Source: Lutibacter citreus
GTDB lineage: Bacteria; Bacteroidota; Bacteroidia; Flavobacteriales; Flavobacteriaceae
Length of the DNA stretch: 64,000 nt
Direction: 5' to 3'
Assembly (NCBI RefSeq): GCF_003260195.1
Contig: NZ_QEIH01000008.1
Span: 124,001 to 188,000 of the forward strand
The position numbers were made by a program, and so were the translations under genes. Below are positions 27,033-36,058 of the stretch, piece by piece. Each line of letters starts with the position of its first letter. The stretch's first letter is position 1. Under the pieces are notes generated by a model. The model ran no database searches. It was not told where the DNA came from and saw nothing but the letters and a program-made list of their open reading frames with translations.

Positions 27033-29879
27033 TTAATCCATATAGTGCTCTATAGGAGTACATGAACAAATTAAATTTCGATCCCCATAAGCATCATCAA
27101 TTCGTCTTACAGATGGCCAAAATTTATTTTCTTTAATATAAGGTAAAGGGAAAGCAGCTTCTTGTCTTGTGTAAGGTAAATTCCATTCATCTGAGGTTAA
27201 CATTGCCTCTGTATGAGGAGAATTTTTAAGAGCTGAATTAGTATCACCAGGTTCCATAGTATCAATTTCTTTTTTAATGCTAATTAAGGCATTACAAAAT
27301 CTATCAAGTTCTGCTTTGTTTTCGCTTTCAGTAGGCTCAATCATTAGGGTCCCTGCAACTGGGAAAGAAACTGTTGGAGCATGATATCCATAATCCATCA
27401 ACCTTTTGGCTATATCAGTAACTTCTATTCCTTTTTCTTTAAATTCTCTAAAATCAACAATCATTTCATGAGCAGCAAATCCATTTTCTCCAGTATAAAG
27501 TATGCTGTAGTGCTTTTCTAATAGAGCTTTAATATAGTTTGCATTTAAAATAGCGTTAATGGTAGATTTTTTTAATCCCCCAGTTCCTAATAATTTAATG
27601 TAACTATATGAAATTAATAATACTAAGGCAGAACCCCAAGGAGCTGATGAAACAGCTGAAATTGGTGTTTCTCCTCCAGTTGGAATAATTGGATTTGAAG
27701 GTAAAAATGGAGCTAAATGTTTTACAACACAAATTGGACCAACCCCTGGACCACCACCACCATGCGGAATGGCAAAAGTTTTGTGTAAATTTAAATGACA
27801 AACGTCTGCTCCAATTGTAGCAGGATTTGTTAATCCTACTTGGGCATTCATATTTGCACCATCCATATATACTTGTCCTCCGTTTTCATGAATAATTTCA
27901 GTAATTTCTTTTATTGTACTTTCAAAAACCCCGTGAGTTGATGGGTAAGTAACCATAATAGCTGCTAAGCTATCTTTATGAAGTTCAGCTTTTGCACGTA
28001 AATCAGCAATATCAATATTTCCATCTTCAGTTGATTTTGTTACTACCACTTTCATACCAGCCATAACTGCAGAAGCAGGGTTTGTACCATGAGCAGAAGC
28101 AGGAATTAAGCAAATTTTTCTATGACTTTCGTTTCTAGATTTATGGTACGCTTTAATTACCATTAAACCAGTATATTCTCCTTGCGCTCCAGAATTAGGT
28201 TGCAATGATGTAGCGTAAAAACCGGTAATTTCGTTTAAAGCAGTTTCTAGTCCTTTAAATACTTCATGATAGCCTTGCGCTTGATCAACTGGTACAAATG
28301 GATGCATTACTCCCCAATTTGGCCAACTTATAGGTAACATTTCAGTTGCTGCATTAAGTTTCATTGTACAAGAACCTAATGAAATCATAGAATGAGTTAA
28401 TGATAAATCTTTACGTTCTAATTTTTTAATATAACGCATCATTTCAGTTTCTGAATGGTATTTATCAAAAACTTCATTGGTCATAAAACTAGAAGTTCTT
28501 TTTAGTTCTCCAGGATTATTATTAATAATAATTTCATCTAATACAATATTTTCTTTCCCTTCAGATTTGGCTAAAATTGAAATAATTTCATTTATATCCT
28601 CTAATCTTGTTGTTTGATTAATTGAAATACTTACCTCAGTTTTAGTAGGGTAATAAAAATTGATTCCAGATTTTTCTGCAATTTCTTTAAGTTTAGCACT
28701 ATCAGTAATTTTAACAGTTAAAGTGTCAAAATATACTGAAGTTAAAGGTTTTAATCCTATTTGAGAAATACCTTTATGCAATGTAGCAGCTAAATTGTGA
28801 ATTCTATTTGCAATATATTTTAATCCTTCTGAGCCATGAAAAACACCGTACATACCTGCCATAACAGCCAATAAAACTTGAGCAGTACAAATATTTGATG
28901 TTGCTTTTTCACGTTTTATGTGTTGTTCACGAGTTTGTAAAGCCATACGTAAGGCTCTATTTCCGTCCTTATCTTTACTAATACCTATTATTCTTCCAGG
29001 AATATTTCTTTTGTATGTTTCTTTAGTTGCAAAATAACCAGCGTGAGGACCACCATACCCCATTGGAATTCCAAAACGTTGCGTGGTTCCAACTACAACA
29101 TCAGCACCCCATTCTCCAGGAGGTGTAAGAATTGCTAAGCTTAGTAAATCAGCTGCAACGGCAATTCTAGCCTCAACAGAATTTGCTTGATCAACAAAGT
29201 TTTTATAATTATAAACTTGTCCATTTTTAGAAGGATATTGAACAATACCACCGTAAACATTTTCATTAAAACTAAATTCTAGATGATTTCCTATTATTAA
29301 CTCAATTCCTAAAGGAACTGCTCTAGTTTTTAAAACATCTATGGTTTGAGGGAGTAATTCTTCAGAAACAAAAAATTGAACAGCATTGGATTTTTTTTGA
29401 GTTTTTGATCTTGTATTTAATAACATTATCATTGCTTCAGCCGCTGCAGTTCCTTCATCTAAAAGAGAAGAATTTGCCAATTCTAGGCCTGTTAATTCAG
29501 AAACCATTGTTTGGAAATTCAATAAAGCTTCTAATCTACCTTGTGAAATTTCAGCTTGGTAAGGAGTATAAGCAGTATACCAACCTGGATTTTCCAAAAC
29601 ATTTCGTTGAATAACTCCTGGGATAATTGTTGGGTGGTAACCTAAACCAATATAATTTTTAAATAGTTTGTTTTTGTTCGCCAATTCCTGAATATGTAAT
29701 ATATACTCATATTCACTCATTGCTTTAGGTAAATTTAATTCATTTTTTAACCTAATATCCTTTGGAACTGTTTTGTCAATTAATTCATTTACAGAAGCAA
29801 CGCCAATAGTTTTAATCATTTTATTAACTTCATTTTCACTTGGTCCTACGTGTCTTAAAACAAAAGAATCTGTTTTCAT
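27033..29879 (-). CDS. gcvP: Glycine decarboxylase (P protein), single-chain
   Basis: The 948-residue PLP enzyme is the full-length fused form, in which the N-terminal half resembles GcvPA and the C-terminal half GcvPB. It opens with FVLRHVGPSENEV, shows IGLGYHPTIIPGVIQRNVLE near residue 75, and the PLP-lysine region LNLHKTFAIPHGGGGPG in the second half. It decarboxylates glycine and hands the aminomethyl group to lipoyl-GcvH. gcvT and gcvH are not adjacent. The minus-strand TAATTTTG at 29922-29915 is a likely -7 element. I looked for a glycine riboswitch in the 138-bp leader region and saw none. Confidence 0.97.
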   Translation of the reverse strand: MKTDSFVLRHVGPSENEVNKMIKTIGVASVNELIDKTVPKDIRLKNELNLPKAMSEYEYILHIQELANKNKLFKNYIGLGYHPTIIPGVIQRNVLENPGWYTAYTPYQAEISQGRLEALLNFQTMVSELTGLELANSSLLDEGTAAAEAMIMLLNTRSKTQKKSNAVQFFVSEELLPQTIDVLKTRAVPLGIELIIGNHLEFSFNENVYGGIVQYPSKNGQVYNYKNFVDQANSVEARIAVAADLLSLAILTPPGEWGADVVVGTTQRFGIPMGYGGPHAGYFATKETYKRNIPGRIIGISKDKDGNRALRMALQTREQHIKREKATSNICTAQVLLAVMAGMYGVFHGSEGLKYIANRIHNLAATLHKGISQIGLKPLTSVYFDTLTVKITDSAKLKEIAEKSGINFYYPTKTEVSISINQTTRLEDINEIISILAKSEGKENIVLDEIIINNNPGELKRTSSFMTNEVFDKYHSETEMMRYIKKLERKDLSLTHSMISLGSCTMKLNAATEMLPISWPNWGVMHPFVPVDQAQGYHEVFKGLETALNEITGFYATSLQPNSGAQGEYTGLMVIKAYHKSRNESHRKICLIPASAHGTNPASAVMAGMKVVVTKSTEDGNIDIADLRAKAELHKDSLAAIMVTYPSTHGVFESTIKEITEIIHENGGQVYMDGANMNAQVGLTNPATIGADVCHLNLHKTFAIPHGGGGPGVGPICVVKHLAPFLPSNPIIPTGGETPISAVSSAPWGSALVLLISYSYIKLLGTGGLKKSTINAILNANYIKALLEKHYSILYTGENGFAAHEMIVDFREFKEKGIEVTDIAKRLMDYGYHAPTVSFPVAGTLMIEPTESENKAELDRFCNALISIKKEIDTMEPGDTNSALKNSPHTEAMLTSDEWNLPYTRQEAAFPLPYIKENKFWPSVRRIDDAYGDRNLICSCTPIEHYMD

Positions 29880-29914
29880 TTAATATATTGGGTTAAATTA
29901 ATTTATATGAGTGT

Positions 29915-29922
29915 CAAAATTA
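29915..29922 (-). promoter_or_regulatory. -7 element of gcvP
   Basis: TAATTTTG on the minus strand, 35 bp before the gcvP start, matches TAnnTTTG. A -33 TTG is not evident. Confidence 0.5.
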
Positions 29923-29986
29923 CTGAAAATAACAGCATAAAAATAGCTTGGTTTTACTTAATTGTGATATTTTGTTAACCAAAATT

Positions 29987-30013
29987 TTGATATAATATTA
30001 AATTGTATTTTTG
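29987..30013 (+). promoter_or_regulatory. Promoter overlapping the start of the UbiA-like gene
   Basis: TTG at 29987-29989, a 16-bp spacer and TATTTTTG at 30006-30013 end only 4 nt before the ATG at 30018. Transcription would begin at or next to the start codon. Confidence 0.5.
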
Positions 30014-30017
30014 TTCG

Positions 30018-30845
30018 ATGCCAAGTTTAAAAAGAATAATTGATTTTTATATAATTAGTAATATTCATGTTGCTGTTGCTGGGTTTTGTATTAGTAAAAT
30101 TACTTTACTAAAATATGGTATTCACAATAATTTAGTGCCATTTTTTGTTGGGTTTTCAATAATATTATCATACAATTTTATCCGATTTTATGAAATTAAA
30201 ACAAATAGAATGAAATGGTATAGAGTATGGCTTAATCAAAACAAAAAGTTGTTAATAACTTTACAAGTATTTTCAATCTGTTCAATAGTATTTATTCTCT
30301 TTTTTAGAACATTTGATTTAAAATCGATAGCTACTCTTTTTCCTTTTGGATTAATGACTTTTTTTTATGTTGTTCCAGTGTTTAAATTAAATAATAAAGA
30401 ATTTTCATTTCGCTATTTTCCAGGGTTAAAAACATATAGTATTGCAATTGCTTGGGCAGGTGTTTCGGTTTTGTTTCCATTGTCTGAATCAAATGTAATT
30501 ATTGATTTTAATGTAGTATTGGAATTTATTCAGCGTTTTTTATTTGTATTAGTTATAACAATTCCTTTTGATATTAGAGATATGGATTCAGATGCTATTA
30601 GTTTAAAAACTATTCCTCAAGTATTTGGAGTTTCAAACACTAAAAAATTAGGTTTAGTTTTATTAGTGATTTTTGTGTTAATTAGTTTATATGTTAATAA
30701 ATATTTAATTATAGATGTACTTATAGCCACTATATCAGGCTTGTTTTTATGGTTTTCAACTAGCGATAGATCTAGATATTATACAGGCTTTTGGGTAGAA
30801 TCTGTTCCTATTATTTGGTTGTTTTTATTGTTAATATTGAATTAA
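30018..30845 (+). CDS. UbiA-like membrane protein with degenerate first Asp motif
   Basis: The 275-residue protein has eight to nine predicted membrane helices. The second UbiA-type motif is present as FDIRDMDSDAISLKTIPQVFG (landmarks D-x-x-D-x-x-x-D, near residues 183-205). The first motif, normally NDxxDxxxD, reads YNFIRFYEIKTN, so the metal-binding Asp are lost. UbiA enzymes prenylate quinones, haem or other acceptors; this protein may be inactive or use another mechanism. I start at ATG 30018, not the upstream TTG, because the -7 element covers the upstream part. A methyltransferase gene follows 10 bp later, a pairing seen in quinone-type pathways, though substrates are unknown. Confidence 0.65.
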   Translation: MPSLKRIIDFYIISNIHVAVAGFCISKITLLKYGIHNNLVPFFVGFSIILSYNFIRFYEIKTNRMKWYRVWLNQNKKLLITLQVFSICSIVFILFFRTFDLKSIATLFPFGLMTFFYVVPVFKLNNKEFSFRYFPGLKTYSIAIAWAGVSVLFPLSESNVIIDFNVVLEFIQRFLFVLVITIPFDIRDMDSDAISLKTIPQVFGVSNTKKLGLVLLVIFVLISLYVNKYLIIDVLIATISGLFLWFSTSDRSRYYTGFWVESVPIIWLFLLLILN

Positions 30846-30855
30846 GAAGAGAAGA

Positions 30856-31665
30856 ATGAAGAAAAAATTAGAATGTTATTTTGAAGTAAATAAAGATACT
30901 TGGAATAAAAAGGTTGAAATTCATAAAAAATCTGAATTTTATGATTTAGAGTCTTTTAAAAAAGGGAAATCTTCTTTGAATTCTTATGAAATTAATGAAT
31001 TAGGAGATGTTAAAGGAAAGTCTCTTTTACATTTGCAGTGTCATTTTGGACAAGATACGTTAAGTTGGAGTAGGTTAGGAGCAACGTGTACTGGAATTGA
31101 TTTGTCTGATAAAGCCATAACTGAGGCAAAAAAGTTAAATAAAGAACTTGGACTAAGTGCAACTTTTATTGAAAGTAATTTATATGATGTACCTAAAAAT
31201 GTGTCAGGGGAATTTGATATTGTTTTTTCATCTTATGGTGTAATTACTTGGTTGCCAGATTTGAAAAAATGGGGAGAAATAATTGCAAGTAAATTAAAAA
31301 AAGGAGGTGTATTTTATTTAATTGAGTTTCATCCAATAATTTGGATGTTTGATTTTTTACAGGCTCCACCTAAATTAATATATTCATATTCTAATAAGAA
31401 GGTTATTTATGAAGAATACAAGGGGACTTATACAAATAATGATGCTGATATTATAAGTAAAGAATATGCTTGGAACCACGGATTGGGAGAGGTGATTTCG
31501 GCCTTAACTTCAGCAGGTCTTGAAATAGAATTTTTACACGAATTTGAAGAATCTCCTTATAACATTTTTCCTGATATGGAAAAAACAAAAGATGGTAAGT
31601 TTCAATTTAAAGAAAGTGAAAGATTGTTTCCTTTATTATTTTCAATAAGAGCTATTAAGAAATAA
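30856..31665 (+). CDS. Class I SAM-dependent methyltransferase
   Basis: The 269-residue protein has the SAM-binding motif LLHLQCHFGQDTLSWSRLGA (residues 55-74, motif I), GIDLSDKAI (motif II acidic loop) and FDIVFSSYGVITWL (motif IV). The C-terminal half around LIEFHPIIWMFDFLQAPP resembles small-molecule methyltransferases. The substrate is not predictable. An A/G-rich stretch AAGAAGAGAAG before the ATG resembles a Shine-Dalgarno site, uncommon in this phylum. It probably shares a transcript with the UbiA-like gene. Confidence 0.85.
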   Translation: MKKKLECYFEVNKDTWNKKVEIHKKSEFYDLESFKKGKSSLNSYEINELGDVKGKSLLHLQCHFGQDTLSWSRLGATCTGIDLSDKAITEAKKLNKELGLSATFIESNLYDVPKNVSGEFDIVFSSYGVITWLPDLKKWGEIIASKLKKGGVFYLIEFHPIIWMFDFLQAPPKLIYSYSNKKVIYEEYKGTYTNNDADIISKEYAWNHGLGEVISALTSAGLEIEFLHEFEESPYNIFPDMEKTKDGKFQFKESERLFPLLFSIRAIKK

Positions 31666-31702
31666 AAAAGGCTTCCAATTGGAAGCCTTTTTTATTTCTT
31701 AA
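31655..31702. terminator. Bidirectional terminator, perfect 48-bp palindrome
   Basis: Two perfect 24-bp arms meet without a spacer; the core is GGCTTCCAATTGGAAGCC flanked by A and T runs. The palindrome includes the methyltransferase stop codon and ends 10 bp before the convergent gene's stop. Confidence 0.9.
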
Positions 31703-31712
31703 TGTTTTGAAA

Positions 31713-32486
31713 CTATTTTAATAAGTTGTTGATTTTTTCTTTTTCTTCTTCAGCTAAAGCTCCATCAACTAAAATTCTTCCACTATGCTCATCCGTAATT
31801 ATTTTCTTACGACTTGCAATTTCAACTTGTCTTTGAGGTGGAATTGTAAAGAAAGAACCTCCTGAAGCACCTCTTTCAATTGAAACAACCGCTAAACCAT
31901 TTTTAACAGATGTTCTAATTCTATTGTATGCTTTTATTAAATGATCATCAATTAATTCAGAATATTCTGCTGATTTTTTTAGTAATAATTCTTCTTCTTT
32001 AATGGTATCACCCATAATATCGTTCAACTCAGCAGATTTATGTTTCAATAAATCGTCTTGTCTTGCAATTTTTTCTTTAGTAGAAGTAATTATTTCATTC
32101 TTTTGCTCAATTTTAACCTTATATTCTTTAATTCTTTTTTCGGCTAATTCTATTTCAAGCTCTTGATATTCAGTTTCTTTACTTATAGAGTTAAATTCTC
32201 TATTGTTTCGAACCTTTTTTTGTTGCTCAGCATATTTTTTAACCAATGCATTTGCTTCTTCGATTACTAATTTTTTTCCAGAAATCTCACCTTTCAAATT
32301 TTCAACATCCTTGTCTAAATTAGAAAGCCTTTTATTTAGGCCAACAATTTCATCTTCTAAATCTTCAATTTCTAAAGGTAGTTCTCCTCTTACATTCTTA
32401 ATTTCATCAACTCTTGAATCAATTAATTGTAAGTCGTAAAGCGCTCTTAATTTTTCTTCAACAGTAACTTCTTTCTTTTTGGCCAT
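31713..32486 (-). CDS. Coiled-coil CT398/CdsZ-like protein lacking the zinc-ribbon cysteines
   Basis: The 257-residue protein starts at ATG 32486 (MAKKKEVTVEEKLRAL), 1 bp after the Nif3-like stop; an upstream in-frame start would overlap that gene. Residues 15-190 form a long antiparallel coiled coil with the RNNREFNSISKE turn typical of the DUF164/CT398 group. The C-terminal domain aligns with the C4 zinc ribbon but carries none of its cysteines: VSIERGASGGSFFTIPPQ and DEHSGRILVDG replace CxxC pairs. Chlamydial CdsZ supports type III secretion; the role in free-living bacteria is not defined. Confidence 0.75.
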   Translation of the reverse strand: MAKKKEVTVEEKLRALYDLQLIDSRVDEIKNVRGELPLEIEDLEDEIVGLNKRLSNLDKDVENLKGEISGKKLVIEEANALVKKYAEQQKKVRNNREFNSISKETEYQELEIELAEKRIKEYKVKIEQKNEIITSTKEKIARQDDLLKHKSAELNDIMGDTIKEEELLLKKSAEYSELIDDHLIKAYNRIRTSVKNGLAVVSIERGASGGSFFTIPPQRQVEIASRKKIITDEHSGRILVDGALAEEEKEKINNLLK

Positions 32487-32487
32487 A

Positions 32488-33582
32488 TTATAAGTAATAA
32501 ATTGGATTTGTGTTTTTTTCCGATAAAATGATTGCAAAATTAGGAAATTTTTTCGTAAGTATGTCTACTAAAAGATTTTTTGTGTATTGTTCACTCTCAT
32601 AGTGGCCTATATCTGCAATGACAATTTTGTTTTCTGCTTGATAAAATTCGTGGTATTTTATATCTGATGTTATGTAAATGTCTGCTTTAGAGTTAATTGC
32701 GTTTTTTATAGCAAAGCTGCCTGAGCCACCTAACACTGCAATTTTTTTTATAGGTTTATTTAATAGTTTTGAATGCCTTATGCCTTTTGCGTTCATTTTT
32801 TTCTTTAAAAAAGTTAAAAAATCAGCTTCAGTTTGTTCATTTGCTAATTCACCTATCATACCCATACCAATATCTTGATTGTAATTTTCTAATGAAACAA
32901 TATCATATGCAACTTCTTCATAAGGGTGCGTTTCAAAAAGGGCTTTAAGAATTGAATTTTCGTTATGTTTTTCAAATATTACACTAATAAATGTTTCGTT
33001 TTCAGTGTGTATTATACCTTTTTCACCTATAGTTGGATTCGAATTTTCATTTCCTTTGTAAGTTCCAAATCCTTCTGTATTAAAACTACAATTATCATAG
33101 TTTCCAATATTTCCGGCACCCGCATTAAATAAAGAATTTCGAACTAATTCAGCGTTTTCTTTTGGAGCGTAAGTTGTTAATTTTTTAATGGTGTTTTGCT
33201 GAGGAATTAGTATTTTTTTATTTTTAAGCCCTAAAACATCACAAATTTTAGCATTTACACCTTCTATTGAATTGTCAAGCGCAGTGTGCATAGCGTAAAT
33301 AGCAATTTCATTTTTAACGGCTTTTAAAACAACTCGTTCTACATAATTATTACCATTTAACTTTTTTAAGCCTGAAAAAATTATGGGATGAAAACTAACT
33401 ATTAAATTACACTTTTTTTCAATGGCTTCATCAACAACATTCTCTAATGTATCTAGAGTTACCAAAACTCCAGAAACAGGTGTTTGGTAATTTCCTATTA
33501 ATAAGCCAACATTATCAAACCCTTCAGCATAATTTAAAGGGGCAATTTCTTCAATACAATTGGTGATGTCTTTTATTGTCAT
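32488..33582 (-). CDS. Nif3-like dinuclear metal centre protein
   Basis: The 364-residue protein matches the Nif3/GTP cyclohydrolase I type 2-like family: APLNYAEGFDNVGLLIG near the N-terminus, SFHPIIFSGLKK with a metal-binding His, YAMHTALDN, and C-terminal IADIGHYESEQY with His and Glu ligands. A central insert (about residues 125-235, including THPYEEVAYDIV) is the CutA-like domain seen in long members. The biochemical role is unsettled. It sits directly before the coiled-coil gene, a pairing common in Bacteroidota, and diverges from lpxK. Confidence 0.9.
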   Translation of the reverse strand: MTIKDITNCIEEIAPLNYAEGFDNVGLLIGNYQTPVSGVLVTLDTLENVVDEAIEKKCNLIVSFHPIIFSGLKKLNGNNYVERVVLKAVKNEIAIYAMHTALDNSIEGVNAKICDVLGLKNKKILIPQQNTIKKLTTYAPKENAELVRNSLFNAGAGNIGNYDNCSFNTEGFGTYKGNENSNPTIGEKGIIHTENETFISVIFEKHNENSILKALFETHPYEEVAYDIVSLENYNQDIGMGMIGELANEQTEADFLTFLKKKMNAKGIRHSKLLNKPIKKIAVLGGSGSFAIKNAINSKADIYITSDIKYHEFYQAENKIVIADIGHYESEQYTKNLLVDILTKKFPNFAIILSEKNTNPIYYL

Positions 33583-33667
33583 AATATTAAAAATAATTCC
33601 AATAACAAAGGTAAATTTTACACGATAAAGTTAAAGTATTTTATCATAAATATTATAATATGTTTTG

Positions 33668-33675
33668 TATTTTCG
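33668..33675 (+). promoter_or_regulatory. -7-like element immediately before lpxK
   Basis: TATTTTCG, one mismatch to TAnnTTTG, ends 6 nt before the GTG start codon. Confidence 0.35.
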
Positions 33676-33681
33676 CTTTTA

Positions 33682-34719
33682 GTGAATTTACTAAGAAAAA
33701 TATTATATCCATTTTCATTAATATACGGTTTAATTACTCGTATTAGAAATTTCCTATTTAATAAAGGTGTGTTAAAATCTACCAAATTTAAAATCCCAGT
33801 GATTGTAGTTGGTAATTTAAGCGTTGGTGGCACAGGGAAAACTCCACAAATTGAATATTTAGTTAGGTTGCTTAAGGAAGACTATAAAGTGGCAGTTTTA
33901 AGTAGGGGATATAAAAGAAAAAGTAAAGGATTTATTATTGCAGATGAAAATTCAAATTCAGATTTAATTGGAGACGAACCTTTTCAATATTTTAAGAAGT
34001 TTAAACAGGTTATTGTAGCTGTTGACGCGGATAGAACTAACGGGATAAAGCAATTAAAAAATCTTAAAAATCCACCAGAAGTAATTTTATTAGATGATGC
34101 TTTTCAACATAGAAAAGTAGAAGGAGGATTTAATATTTTATTGACACCTTTTAATGATTTATATGTAGATGATACGCTTTTGCCAACAGGTAATTTAAGA
34201 GAACCTATTTCTGGAGCTAAGCGAGCACAAATTATAATTGTTACAAAATGTCCAGAAAAGTTAACTGAAGAGGAACAATTTAAAATTGCAAAAAAATTAA
34301 AACCAACACTTTCTCAAACCGTATTTTTTACTACTATTTCTTATAGCGAAAAATTGAAAGGGGAGTCAGAAATTGGAATTGAAGATATAAAAGGGAAGTC
34401 AGTTTTATTATTAACAGGAATTGCAAATCCAACCCCTCTTGCTGAATATTTAAAAAAGAAGCAAGTGAATTTTGAACATTTAGATTATCCAGATCATTAT
34501 AATTTCACAAAAGATGATTTAGATTTAATCTCGGGTAAACTGAAATCTTTGAAAGGGGAAATTATGTTAATATTAACAACAGAAAAGGATTATGTACGTA
34601 TCTTTGATAAATTAAAGAATCTTTATTATTTATCAATAAAAACACAATTTATAAATCATGAAAATGATTTTAATAACATATTAAAAAGCTATGTGGGAAA
34701 AAGTTCAGGAAACAGTTAA
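33682..34719 (+). CDS. lpxK: Tetraacyldisaccharide 4'-kinase
   Basis: The 345-residue kinase phosphorylates the lipid A disaccharide at the 4' position in the inner membrane. It has an N-terminal membrane-associated helix (LRKILYPFSLIYGLITRIR), a P-loop VVGNLSVGGTGKTP (residues 42-55), and LLDDAFQHRKV, matching the Asp and His active-site region of LpxK. The start codon is GTG; N-terminal similarity to the family (MNLLRKIL) supports it. The last 29 bp overlap the next gene in another frame. Confidence 0.94.
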   Translation: MNLLRKILYPFSLIYGLITRIRNFLFNKGVLKSTKFKIPVIVVGNLSVGGTGKTPQIEYLVRLLKEDYKVAVLSRGYKRKSKGFIIADENSNSDLIGDEPFQYFKKFKQVIVAVDADRTNGIKQLKNLKNPPEVILLDDAFQHRKVEGGFNILLTPFNDLYVDDTLLPTGNLREPISGAKRAQIIIVTKCPEKLTEEEQFKIAKKLKPTLSQTVFFTTISYSEKLKGESEIGIEDIKGKSVLLLTGIANPTPLAEYLKKKQVNFEHLDYPDHYNFTKDDLDLISGKLKSLKGEIMLILTTEKDYVRIFDKLKNLYYLSIKTQFINHENDFNNILKSYVGKSSGNS

Positions 34720-35500
34720 TTTTTTAAAAGAAAAAGGAATAAAAACTCCAGATTTTGGAATTATTTTAGGAACTGGTTTAGGTAATTTAGTTGAAAAAAT
34801 AACTATTGAAATTGCTATTCCATATGATGAAATTGTGAATTTCCCAGTTTCAACTGTTGAAGGGCATTCAGGGGAATTAATTTATGGGAAAATTGGTAAT
34901 AAAAAAGTTATTGCAATGCGTGGACGATTTCATTATTATGAAGGTTGGTCTATTCATGAAACTGTTTTTCCTGTGAGAGTTATGAAATATTTGGGGGTTG
35001 AACAGTTAATAGTTTCAAACGCGTCTGGAGGAGTAAACCCAGCATTTGAGGTGGGGGATATTATGGTAATTACAGATCACATAAATTTAATGCCTGAGCA
35101 CCCGTTAAATGGAGCTAATGAGAATAGATTTGGACCAAGATTTGTTGATATGCACGAAGCTTACAGTAAGAAAATGATATCTAAAATGGATGTTGTGGCT
35201 GAAAAATTAGATGTTCCATTACATAAAGGAATATATTTAGCCTTGCAAGGGCCAACTTTTGAGACGCCTGCAGAATATAAAATGGTGAAAATTTTAGGAG
35301 CTGATGCCGTAGGAATGTCAACTGTGCCAGAAGTTATTGTAGCTAAACATATGGGAATGGAGTGTTTTGGGGTTTCTGTAATTACAGATTTAGGTGTTGA
35401 AGGTGTGGTAGAGTCGGTTTCACATGAAGAGGTGCAAGAAGTTGCTAAAAAATCAGAAAAAATTGTTGGTAGATTAGTGGAAGAATTTATTAAATTATAA
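34691..35500 (+). CDS. punA: Purine nucleoside phosphorylase, trimeric type
   Basis: The 269-residue enzyme splits inosine and guanosine with phosphate. Visible motifs are GIILGTGLGNL (phosphate loop), MRGRFHYYEGW, SNASGGVNPAF, LQGPTFETPAEYKM and MSTVPEVIVAKHMGM with the base-binding region, all typical of the class II trimeric type (PNPase I). The first ATG that gives the family N-terminus lies inside lpxK, making a 29-bp overlap and suggesting translational coupling. Confidence 0.95.
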   Translation: MWEKVQETVNFLKEKGIKTPDFGIILGTGLGNLVEKITIEIAIPYDEIVNFPVSTVEGHSGELIYGKIGNKKVIAMRGRFHYYEGWSIHETVFPVRVMKYLGVEQLIVSNASGGVNPAFEVGDIMVITDHINLMPEHPLNGANENRFGPRFVDMHEAYSKKMISKMDVVAEKLDVPLHKGIYLALQGPTFETPAEYKMVKILGADAVGMSTVPEVIVAKHMGMECFGVSVITDLGVEGVVESVSHEEVQEVAKKSEKIVGRLVEEFIKL

Positions 35501-35540
35501 ATTTGGCATTATATTGGAAGTGATAATGAAAATAATTAGT

Positions 35541-36026
35541 ATGAAGAAAGTAATATTTAGTTGTGTTTTTACCATTGGAATTTTTTTTCAAGCAATTGGA
35601 CAAGATAGTTTTAAAGAGAACAATATTGAAGATAATATTGAGGTGAATTGGGAAAAGGATTATTCTAAAGCTGTTAAATTATCTAAATCTTCTAAAAAAC
35701 CATTATTAATCTTTTTTACAGGATCAGATTGGTGTAGTCCTTGTAAAATGTTAGTTGCTGATGTTTTTCAATCAAAAAAATTTAAAAATTTAAGTGAAGA
35801 TGATTTTGTTTTATATGAAGCAAATTATCCAAGGAATAAAGATTTAGTGTCAAAATCTCAGAAAAGTAATAATGAATCTTTAAAAAGGAAATTTAATATA
35901 AATACATATCCAACAGTTATTATTGTAAATTCAAAGGAACATGAATTGGGTAGATTAAAAGGTTATAATTTAATGAGAGATACAAGTTATCATTATTCCT
36001 TCTTTAAAGAAACTCTAAATAAATAA
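35541..36026 (+). CDS. Exported thioredoxin-family protein
   Basis: The predicted 161-residue protein has a signal peptide (MKKVIFSCVF to AIGQ) and a thioredoxin-fold motif with C65 and C68 in TGSDWCSPCKML. I chose ATG 35541 because it gives a normal signal peptide; an ATG at 35526 would add five residues. It resembles periplasmic DUF255/thioredoxin-like proteins used for disulfide handling. It follows punA by 40 bp without an obvious functional link and ends before a terminator. Confidence 0.82.
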   Translation: MKKVIFSCVFTIGIFFQAIGQDSFKENNIEDNIEVNWEKDYSKAVKLSKSSKKPLLIFFTGSDWCSPCKMLVADVFQSKKFKNLSEDDFVLYEANYPRNKDLVSKSQKSNNESLKRKFNINTYPTVIIVNSKEHELGRLKGYNLMRDTSYHYSFFKETLNK

Positions 36027-36036
36027 AATTTAAAAG

Positions 36037-36058
36037 AACCACCATCGGTGGTTTTTTT
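36037..36058 (+). terminator. Terminator after the thioredoxin-like gene
   Basis: The stem AACCACC/GGTGGTT with loop ATC is followed by a T-run. Confidence 0.85.

Noticed and set aside
29880-30017. Possible glycine riboswitch upstream of gcvP
   Set aside because: The region is AT-rich and lacks the conserved GGAGAG-type and paired aptamer elements of glycine riboswitches; it holds ordinary divergent promoters.
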